A stretch of 64,000 nt of DNA from Bromus sterilis. Lineage: Eukaryota > Streptophyta > Magnoliopsida > Poales > Poaceae. Where the stretch lies: NCBI GenBank assembly GCA_950022295.1, contig OX465598.1:97006001-97070000 (forward strand). Reading direction: 5' to 3'. Positions 55,780 through 64,000 of the stretch are shown here, one piece after another. The position numbers were made by a program, and so were the translations under genes. The stretch's first letter is position 1; every line of letters begins with the position of its first letter. The notes beneath the pieces are model-generated. The model was not told the DNA's origin. It did no database searches and saw nothing but the letters and a program-made list of their open reading frames with translations.

Positions 55780-57420
55780 TGATGGTCTCTCCTCGTTGGT
55801 TACCCCAAGTGGAAGGTGAGATGCAGTGTAGCGGGAAATTTCCCTTAGTGAAGATACCAAGGTTTGTCTCCAGTAGGAATCCGGAGATGATAAGTAGGTG
55901 ACAACTGCGCCAGAAGTTTGACGGTTGACGTGGACCTGCACACAGACACAGATAACTTTGCTCCCAATGAGTACATAGAGGTTGTCAATCTCTCCGGCCT
56001 TGTTGTTTACAAAGGGTCAAACGCAAGAGATAAAAAGATAATAATGATTGCAACTGAAAAGTAAATGCAGGAAAATAAATAGCGTGTAAACAGTGATGAG
56101 AATATGGACCGGGGTCCTGTGTTGTTCACTAGTGATGTCTCTCTCCCAAAAGACGATAAAACTGCTATGCGAGGTAAAAAAATCACAGCTGGGAAATTGA
56201 CAGTATTAAAAATTCACCGCAATGCAAACTATGCTACAAAGAAAGGACAAGGCTCAAAAGCATGGGCAGTACGCCAAAATAAGTAGACCGAAATCCAACT
56301 GCATCTACTACTAATCATCCACCTTGAGATATCTATCTAGAACATCTCGCTGGTATTAAGTTGCGAGCCCCACCCAAAGTGTAAACTCAAAGCAACAGAC
56401 AACTGCATTAAAAATCAATTTGCGTAAAGTAAACAATCCTTGCAACCGCGGTTACAAGCACCGTTGTTTTCCCCCTTGTGGAAACATCACATCCCCTAGA
56501 CTCATGTTTCTATCACTCAAGTGTGTCATCGGGGGGCATGAACCCACCATCGAGCATAACGTTCCCTCTTGGAGTCACTACCTACTACTTGGCCAAAGCA
56601 ATAAACAACAACGGAGAACATGCAAGAATTACTTAGGAACAAAAATATAAAAGATAAGAACCAAATATATTACTCAATCACAATCTGAACATAATCTCAT
56701 AATCCATCAGATCCCAGCAAACTCAGCATAGCAATAGCAGAAAATTACATATGTGCCTCGATCATATGTAGGGCATCTCACAAGGTCTAAACCATGAAGA
56801 ACAAAGAGGGGAGGAGAACATCACATAGCTACTGATCACGGACCCATGGTCCAAAGGAAACTACTCACGACACATCTGGGAAGCATCCATGGTGGTGGGG
56901 AAGCTCCCAGAGGTCAATCCTCCCTCCGGCAGGGTGCCGGGAAGGGTTCTGCTGGCCATCCCGATCTTGGAAGCGCGGCAGCGGCGAAACTGAGGCGAGA
57001 TCGCGAAAAAGGGTTCTGTCTTCGGAAGAATCCCGTCACAGAGAATAAATAGGCGAAGGGGGCAGCCAGGGGGCCCACCAGGGGTCCAGGCGCCCCCCCG
57101 GCGCGGCTAGACCCTAGGCCGCGCCAGGTGGCCGCCTGGGTCCCTAGTGGTGTCCCTCTGGCCCCATCCAGGTGATTCCGGAAGGTTCCTTCACGCTGAT
57201 TTTTTATCTGATTTTTTCCAAATTTTTGGAGCACTTTTAATATGGGGGAAAACTGAAATAGAAAAACAGCAGAAAACAGGAACTGGCACTGAGATGCACT
57301 GAGTTAATAGTTTAATCCAAATATGTACAAAAGTGTATGAAAGTGTATCTAGATCATAGAAATAACACACAATACATGCATGGAGCAAGCATAAATTATA
57401 GATACGTTTGGGACGTATCA
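55780..57420 (-). mobile_element. Element H: solo LTR of the element E family (minus strand)
   Basis: It is the reverse complement of an E-type LTR: the plus-strand end has GATACGT-N5-ACGTATC, and the other end has the TCCTCGTTGGTTACCCC block matching the E LTR 3' part, although the last 20 or so bases near 55780 are altered. There is no internal region. AGCAC duplications are present. The GC hairpin is at 57100-57125. It interrupts element G pol. Confidence 0.9.
57100..57125. repeat. 26-nt GC hairpin in solo LTR H
   Basis: GGCGCGGC and GCCGCGCC form 8-bp arms around TAGACCCTAG, which can pair further internally. Confidence 0.85.
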
Positions 57421-57425
57421 AGCAC
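57421..57425. repeat. TSD of solo LTR H (right copy, AGCAC)
   Basis: It matches 55775-55779. Confidence 0.9.
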
Positions 57426-57951
57426 GCGCTGCAAATCTACCCGAACACCAAACTAGTAAAGCAGGCCCTGCGCAGATTCTCCGAGCCAAAGCGCAGAGCC
57501 ATTGGAGAATAAGTCAACCGACTACTTGATGCACAATTCATCCAGGAGACGAAGAAAGCCACCTGGGTCACAAACCCAGTTCTCGTGCCCAAAAAGGAGA
57601 CCGACGTACTACGCATGTGCGTCGACTACGGGCCCGTCAACAATCATTGCCCGAAGGACCACTTCCCTCTCCCAAGGATCGACCAGATCATCGACTCAAC
57701 TGCAGGATGCGAACTGCTGTCTTTTCTCAATGCCTACTTAAGAAAAAACCAAATCAGGATGAAGGAAGAAGACGAAGAGAACACCTCATTCATCACACCA
57801 TATGGCATCTTCTGCTACAGGACGATGCCTTTTGGACTGAAGAACGCCGGAGCCACTTACCAGCGGATAATGCAGTCATGCCTAAGAGACCAAATTGGCA
57901 GGAACGACCAAGTCTACATCAATGACATCGTCGTCAAAACATACAGCGCAG
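57426..57951 (+). pseudogene. Element G reverse transcriptase fragment
   Basis: It opens with LQIYPNTKLVKQALRRFSE, a TAA near 57510, then TNPVLVPKKETDVLRMCVDYG, the RT fingers. LPRIDQIIDSTAGCELLSF, SFITPYGIFCYRTMPFGLKNAGATYQRIM and the catalytic box follow, which here reads YINDIVVKT instead of the usual YVDD or YxDD. The first aspartate of the box is lost, so this RT is dead even without the breaks. Element I cuts it immediately afterwards. Confidence 0.88.
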
Positions 57952-59354
57952 TGATAACCCACAACTGCAGGGGATCGAGATAGTCTTCGCGGGTAAGATA
58001 ACCCAATTTGTAGATTCGACTCAAGGGGAGCCAAAGAATACCCACAAGCTTTAATAGTGGAGTTGTCAATTCCACCACACCTGAGATACACACACTTGCA
58101 ACAAGATATTAGTAGTAACTGCGATATGGAGGTGATGATAGAGACGGTAATAGTGGTAGTGAAATAGCGACTATAAAACAGCAAAAGTAAACAACTAGTA
58201 ACCAGCAGAATTAAAACACTATAGGCTAGGGAGATGGATGGTTGGGCGCTGCATGGATAAGATACATCATGTATTTAACATGGGGCAAGGCACACAGAAA
58301 AGCAATGACCATCTAGGCATAAATCAAACATCAGGCATGTACCCCACAGGTAGTTGTACGTTCTTGCAATAAGAACTTGCACAACATGTTTTGTCCTACC
58401 ATCCTGCTACTAAAGGGACCAAAAGGAACTTATGGAGATTAAGGTGCTCCTGTCAAAGAGCACCGGAGCAAAGCATTAACAATCAATGGATACATAGAAT
58501 CCTCAAACTATAGTCCATCCCCTTTGGTGTCCCAAGCTGTCACCTTTGGGATCACCGGTTCCGGACTATAACTGGTGCATACAACTCATAGATATGATCA
58601 AGAACACAAATATATTCATGCAAACACATAGGGTTCAGATCTGAAATCATGGCACTCGGGCCCAAAGTGACAAGCATTAAGAGCAACAAGTTGAAGCAAA
58701 GATGATAAACAACAATCTAGATGATAGGCAACATGCCCCCAACAATCTGATAAACTATTACATGATCTAACTCATCAAATCCCTACCATCCCCTTTGCCT
58801 ACAGCAGGGAATTACTCACACATGGCTGGAGAAGTCATGGAGGGAGGATGGAGTGGTGATGATGATGGCGATGGCGATGATCTCCCCTCACCGGAGGCCA
58901 AAACAGCCTCTAGATTAGCCCTCCCGGAGAAGAACAGAGGGTGGCGGCGGCTCCGCGACGTGAATTGGGAAAACGACTTCTGTTTCTGGGTTTCTCCGTC
59001 ATGGGAATAAATAGGAGCCTCGGTAGGGCACCATAGGAGGGGGGAGGCCCCCAGGCGGCCAGAGGGCGCGGCCCCACCCCTGGCCGCGCCAAGGGGGGGG
59101 TGCCTGGGGCCCCCTTGGCTACCCTCTGGTCCCACTTCTGGCACAATGGCCCCTCAGGTGCGTGGATTTTCTGTGATTTTTCTGGGAATTTTCTGAGACG
59201 TCCAAAAATCCATTTTCCTATGCACAATAATACCATACATGGAGCTCTGCTGAAAACATCGTTAGTTTGGGTTAGTTTCGTCCAAATCATGTAAGAATGA
59301 GGGCAAAACAATAGCAAAAGTGTTTGGAAAAGTAGATACGTTTGAGACGTATCA
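57952..59354 (-). repeat. 3' LTR of element I
   Basis: On the plus strand it starts TGATAACCCAC (matching the GGGTTATCA end of D) and ends with GATACGT-TTGAG-ACGTATC-A. The hairpin is at 59065-59090. It keeps the segment that the D 3' LTR lost. Confidence 0.92.
59065..59090. repeat. 26-nt GC hairpin in I LTR
   Basis: GGCGCGGCC and GGCCGCGCC are perfect 9-bp arms around an 8-nt loop. Confidence 0.9.
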
Positions 59355-59368
59355 ACTCCCCCAAGCTT
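59355..59368 (-). other. Polypurine tract of element I
   Basis: The minus strand reads AAGCTTGGGGGAGT directly before the LTR. Confidence 0.9.
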
Positions 59369-61152
59369 AGCATATTGCTTGTCCTCAAGCAATTCAGTAC
59401 AACGAACTGAACGCGACAAAGAAAACTTTGACGAACTCTTTTGCTTCAATAAAATGTATATAAGCCGGTACTACGAAAAGAATTTAGCAAGTATCAAAAC
59501 AATGCTATGAGGACAATGCACGAAGAAATCCTCCTTTCATGTGATCAATCACAAACAACTTAAAAGTAAATAATATGCTACTGAAAATCAAGACAAGATT
59601 ACAATGCACAAAGCTTGAGCATAATAGAGTGGTATTTCGATAGCCTCCATGAGTCAAAACATAAATGCAGAAACTCCTCCGGAGTTTAAAAGAGACTAGA
59701 ACTAAGAACTTCAGAATAAGTAATACCACAATCATGCAAAAGACAATGTAGTACTTTGGGACAATGTACATTACACTCAGAATGACAATTATGCTCTCCT
59801 AGTTGGTGCTTTGAAGAAAGAAGGTGGAGACTCTCGAACCGTGGAGTTAGATGGAAAGGTTGAAAACCCGTGGTTGGAAGCAAAGACTAAACATGTACCA
59901 GAGATCTTGGTTTTGAAAACAGAGATAAAAGTGTTTTGGGAGGTGCATGATTCGTCAACGAATGCTAGTAGACAACTCAATCACCTCTTACGCTGGACAT
60001 GTTTCGAGGAACGGCTCCCAATATGGAGACGATCACATCCCCTTAATCTCCTTTGTTTATCACTGCCAAAGTTTTCTGATTTCTCATAGACAAAGCGTGA
60101 AGGAGGGTTTGTTGGTTGTGATTATCTTTTGTGAGATGGGCGCACTCATGCCAGTCACTCCTCGTATTAGGGGTTTGCATATTAGACATGCAATCCCGGA
60201 ATAAAACATGTCTAACATAAGACGGTCATGAATCACCTACTACTTCCTCATGAGTTAAAGAAGAGGCACAAGACAGGAGTGTTTTTGAATAATTTCGAGA
60301 TGGTACAAGAAAATCCTCGTTAGGATGGCCGGTAAATACTACATAGGAAGGTATGGTGGACTCATATGGAATAACTGGTTTCAAGGATTTTGGATGCACA
60401 AGCAGAAATTCGCTTAGTGCGAGCGAAGGCTAGCAAAAGACTGGGAAGCGACCAACTAGAGAGCAATAACAGTCATAATCATGCAGAGCGACAAAGTAAC
60501 ATTGAATTGGGCTTGAAAATGATATAAATATTCTGAAATTCAAAGATCATCAAGGCATAGTAGACTTTTCAGTCAGAAACATGTGTAAGCATGTGCCAAG
60601 TCAATCCAACAATTCTCCAAAGGGAAATACCACTTCAGTATGCCAAATTATGAACAATGCAATGCATGTAAATCATTTCAACAATACATTATGTACTCTA
60701 GCTATTTGGGATTAGCCACAAGGAAAGCATGAACACTGGGCGAGCATTGCAAACATAGCACTATGTCTCTACAAGCTGGTCTCTAAATCATAAGTACAAG
60801 CATATGTACAAAAGTAGAAACAAGAAGAGTCCATATCGGTTTTCCTTGCTGCATCCCTTTCGTCGATCTTCGTCATTACTGCCTTGTCACTTGCACGGTT
60901 GAATGTAGGAAATATATAATCATGTGCAAATGCCATCACGGACTCGAGCTGAACTCTGCAACAAAGCAAACTAAAGAGAGAAAAGAAATCTTTTTGGATT
61001 TTTCAAAGATTTAGCGAAAGAAAAAGAAAAGGGAAATCTTTTTGTTGTTTTTGCAAAATAAAAGACCAAAGAAGAACGGGCAAAAACTTCGAAAAGATCA
61101 AAGCGAACAAAATGAAAACGAATAATACAATGGAAAAGTGAGAAGGGCACGT
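59369..61152 (-). other. 3' noncoding region of element I
   Basis: It mirrors the noncoding region of element D (29348-31165) with no coding capacity. Confidence 0.6.
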
Positions 61153-61166
61153 ACTCCCCCAAGCTT
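61153..61166 (-). other. Internal polypurine-tract copy in element I
   Basis: The minus strand reads AAGCTTGGGGGAGT about 35 bp after the accessory ORF stop, as in element D. Confidence 0.8.
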
Positions 61167-61201
61167 AGGATTTTGGCCTAAGTTGGTAGCAGCTACTGCC
61201 C

Positions 61202-62403
61202 CTAGGAGCGTCCTTCTCCGGGGTAATGGTAAGTCCAGGAGTCGTATGAGCCCTCCGGTGCGTACACCGAAGTCCTTGGGTCCTCCCATGAGGAAGGCCC
61301 TGCGCTCAAAGCGGAAGAAGACCCCTCGCCTTGCTCGGTGAAGGTCTCTCCCTGGAAAGGTGTGAACTCACCATGCTCCTCCTCATCGGGCAGAACCCCC
61401 TCCATGGGGTTATGCGGATGGTAATGAGCCATGAACTCATCAAACTGAATCTCATTGAAGGACCATCCGTTCTTGCGAGCGCTATCAAACAAAAGTGGTG
61501 CAGGTAGATTGATCTCACGAGTAATGGTCCTTTCAAACCTCAAAATATAATCAAGGTTGCCAAACTGGGAAGTCATGGTAACAAACTTATGCCTCTTCAT
61601 AGCCGCAAGGTCGAGACTCGCGTATGAAAAGGGAACATCATCAGGATGCGGGGTGCGCTCAAGAGACTCAAGGATAAGTGTGGTGTAAACGCCACTATAT
61701 AAATCGCCTTTGTTACTGTTCGTAACAAGGCGCCGAGCAATCAAGGCACCCACATTATACTCATTCTTATCAGAGAGGGCGTTCGCATAAATAGTGAAAT
61801 CTGGTGCAGAGCCATTGCTCGTGTTGTCACGAGCTAACACCCCTCTAGCACCAAAATACACAAAATACCTGAGGTGTGGAAACTGAATGCTGGAAATCTT
61901 CGTATGCCGAATGTCGGTCTCCTCCTGGCAACAAAGGGAGTTGAAGAGGGTACTCAACCCGGAAGGCTGCATGGTCATCTTCGTTGTCTGGCCAACATTG
62001 GTACACCTATTATATCACAAAACTGTGCCAAAGACATGGTTGTGAGATCATTATAAAGTTTGAAATCGACGGTTCAAGCATCGTGGTTATAACAAAAATT
62101 GTTAACAAAGAAGGAGGTAAGCTTCTTGTATTGTACCACACGGCATAAAGCTAGCCGTGTCAAACCTGCATTGGCACAAAGGCCATAAAATTCCTCCTTA
62201 ATTCCTGCAGCTGTAAGAAAATCATCGCACGGATACATCATTGCGCATGCTAGACTTATGTCTTCCAACAACTCCACGGGCACATGATCTTCATTGTAGC
62301 TCACCCTAACTGCTGAGGGTGAAGCTGCAGCTCTAGTAAATCGATCGGAGAGCTCGGGCTTCTTCTTCCCAAGCCATACTGTTGCTTTTCTAAAGAAACT
62401 CAT
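61202..62403 (-). pseudogene. Element I accessory ORF (non-pol, Athila ORF-1-like candidate)
   Basis: This better preserved copy of the accessory ORF is in two open pieces, 62074-62403 and 61202-61978, separated by a TGA at 62074-62076 and a frameshift near 61990. It starts MSFFRKATVWLGKKKPE and passes through PCDDFLTAAGIKEEFYGLCA and a block readable only beyond the stop (VDFKLYNDLTTMSLAQFCD). It then continues with DIRHTKISSIQFPHLRYFVYF, GALIARRLVTN, SYASLDLAAMKRHKF and LPAPLLF, and ends in a long S/E/P-rich tail. The whole is about 400 codons. Families with this block order occur as extra ORFs in Athila-type elements, from memory and not verified. No hydrophobic membrane segment is seen, so an envelope role is not supported. 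Confidence 0.68.
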
Positions 62404-63191
62404 TGCTAAATTTTTACAATTCACAAAAAAAAGGATTTAAAAAAAGTGAGTTGAGGAAAACTACTCTACTCACTTAACTAAGGCATAAACTTGCATCAAA
62501 ACTTGGGAAATAAATTTCTACAGATGCTTGCAAGCTCATATGAACATCACCAAGAGCTACTAAATACTCACAAATGAAGCCACCAATCAAAAATCTAATT
62601 GGAGGGGTGAAGGAGTTACATACCAGGGAGTATTTGCTCAAAATCTCAGCTCGAATGATGGGATGTAGAGAGAGATCGAAAATCGCCTCCAAGAACAGCA
62701 AGAACGCAAGAACTGGAGCATAACTCGTGTTTTTAGAGAGAGAGGAAAAGGGGGGAAGAAGACATACTTGGAGGTGGGGCCTGTGGGCCCTAGGCGCCCT
62801 GTGGGCGCGGCCAGGGGGCGGGCCGCGCCAGCTGGCCGCCTGGGCCACTGGTGGCCCCCCTGGTCAGCCCTAGGTGCCTCTGGGTTACTCCGGGCATGGA
62901 AATTTTTATTTTTATTTTTCTGGACTTTTTCTGACAACTTCACTATTGAAATTTTTTTGGAGTTCAAAAAGCTGCGAAACTTTCTGAAAACTTGGAGCGG
63001 TGATTAGAGTTGTGAAGCTTCAAAAACATATAAACTTGGTACAGCAAGACAAAAATAAAAGCTAGAAGAAATGCAAACATAACAACTTCTAGTTTTTACT
63101 TATATAAAACTCATCTAATAGTAAGGTTGATCAAGTCCTACTACCAAACTAGCAATACATAGAGTAAAAAGTTTCACTTACTATGAAGCAT
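62404..63191 (-). other. Intron- and hairpin-bearing leader of the accessory ORF (element I)
   Basis: Noncoding block between protease and accessory ORF. It carries a perfect 26-nt GC hairpin at 62804-62829 and an intron-like segment from GTATGT (62624 downward) to TTTAG (62406), four bases before the ATG. The first intron acceptor seen in D (CTCTACAG) is CTCTACAT here and therefore not conserved. Confidence 0.55.
62804..62829. repeat. 26-nt GC hairpin upstream of the accessory ORF in element I
   Basis: GGCGCGGCC and GGCCGCGCC are perfect arms around AGGGGGCG. It is the same as the LTR hairpins but located inside the element. Confidence 0.9.
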
Positions 63192-64000
63192 TCATGGTAC
63201 CTTCACTTTAATGGATATTGTCCCCACCATAATGGTTTTGTATTTTTGGTGCACATGCAGAGGACAATCCCACTCACCAATCTTCACGGTCTCGATATTC
63301 TCTATAGAATTGAGGCCATGCCTTTTGTCAATCTTCTTCGGAAAATACACCGTGTGTTCTTTATCATTCACATTAAAAGTAACATTTCCTTTATTGCAAT
63401 CAATAATAGCACCTGACGTGTTAAGAAAAGGTCTACCAAGAAGAATAGACATGCTCCCATCCTCGGGCATGTCAGGCACAAAAAAATCAGTAAGGATTAA
63501 ACAATTAGAAACTTCAACGGGAACATCCTCACAAATACCAATGGGGACGACTGTTGACATGTCAACCATCTGAAGAGAGATATATGTAGGGATTAGTTTT
63601 TCTAAACAAAGCCTCTTGTAAAGAGAGAAAGGCATAACACTCACTCCTGCTCCAAGATCTCATAAAGCAGTCCTGACATAATTATTTTTTATGGAGCAAG
63701 GAATGGTGGGTATACCTGGATCACCAAGCTTCTCAGGAATCTTGCCACTAAAAGAGTAGTTAGCAAGCATAGTATATATTTCTTCATTAGGAACTTTTCT
63801 TTTATTAGTAAAAATATCTTTCATATATATCGAATAGGGAGGTAACTTAATAGCATCAGTCAAAGGAATTTGAAGAAAAAGAGGTTTCATCCACTCACAA
63901 AACTTATTGTAATGCTCTTCTTCTTTAGTTTTGAGAGACTTACCTGGAAAGGGCATGGGTTTCTGTACCCATGGTTCTCTTTCCTTCCCATGTCTTCTTG
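63192..64000 (-). pseudogene. pro: Element I protease region (runs out of the window)
   Basis: The minus strand carries the same gag-protease end as element D: FPGKSLKTKEEEHYNKFCEW, a stop one codon before the DLGAGVSVMP active site (near 63659), then VPIGICEDVPVEVSN, LGRPFLNTSGAIID and FNVNDKEHTVYFPKK. The TGA corresponds to a TGT codon in element D. The frame after the stop is intact to 63192. Confidence 0.85.

Larger units (their letters stand above)
53642..57951 (+). mobile_element. Element G: Tat-like Ty3/Gypsy element, interrupted by H and cut by I
   Basis: Plus-strand element with a 452-bp 5' LTR, a tRNA-Lys-like primer site, degenerate gag, a DGGSS-type protease and RT. Its pol is disrupted by solo LTR H (55780-57420) and again by element I at 57952. 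The rest, including the 3' LTR, lies beyond the window. The VVKT context after the RT box and the short LTR suggest the Tat lineage, as inference. Confidence 0.8.
57952..64000 (-). mobile_element. Element I: Athila-like element without visible pol, accessory ORF (truncated by window edge)
   Basis: Minus-strand relative of element D, with its 3' LTR at 57952-59354, polypurine tract at 59355-59368, accessory ORF, hairpin-bearing leader and protease. The visible order is the mirror of element D, and again no RT or integrase lies between protease and accessory ORF. It inserted into element G's RT. CGCAG (57947-57951) is the candidate duplication, whose partner is outside the window. Confidence 0.88.

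Overview
The window is intergenic DNA from a large grass genome, most likely a Triticeae species (wheat, Aegilops, barley or rye). I infer this from nested LTR retrotransposons, plant tRNA primer sites and grass-type LTR sequences; no species can be fixed. I see no host gene, tRNA, rRNA or CRISPR array. Almost every base belongs to one of nine retroelements, named A-I here, mostly broken, and the boundaries of five are proven by matching 5-bp target-site duplications (TSDs).

Layout. Element B, a minus-strand Ty3/Gypsy chromovirus (Tekay/Del-like, initiator-tRNA-Met primer site), is the backbone from 7116 to 51263. It is cut by five insertions: A in its left LTR (A's own 4.2-kb LTR is 2871-7115 and its leader is 1-2870); C, a complete 13-kb chromovirus (10978-24001, TSD AACTC), in the integrase region; D, a plus-strand Athila-like element without pol (24041-32500, TSD TATGC), only about 34 bp of host sequence from C; E, a plus-strand gag-only element (36116-43326, TSD CTTGC), in gag; and F, a 3.9-kb solo LTR of the C family (45658-49606, TSD TGACC), in the right LTR.

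To the right of B lie a copia-like LTR remnant (51264-51751) and two diverged copies of the zinc-binding C-terminus of a LINE reverse transcriptase (51771-52452 and 52940-53640). Element G, a plus-strand Ty3/Gypsy element with a tRNA-Lys-like primer site, starts at 53642. It is interrupted by a solo LTR H (55780-57420, TSD AGCAC) and by I (57952 to beyond the window), a minus-strand relative of D.

How the parts relate. C still carries gag, protease, RT, RNase H, integrase and chromodomain with one stop and one frameshift, and its two LTRs are nearly identical, so it is the youngest complete insertion. D, E and I lack pol and would need enzymes supplied in trans. The most interesting signals are: an accessory ORF in D and I placed where pol should be and preceded by a conserved intron-like segment; internal copies of the polypurine tract; a 26-nt GC-rich hairpin shared by D, E, H, I and the block upstream of I's accessory ORF; an LTR-terminal palindrome in the same families; and a leader ORF plus a 66-bp repeat array between primer site and gag in A and B.
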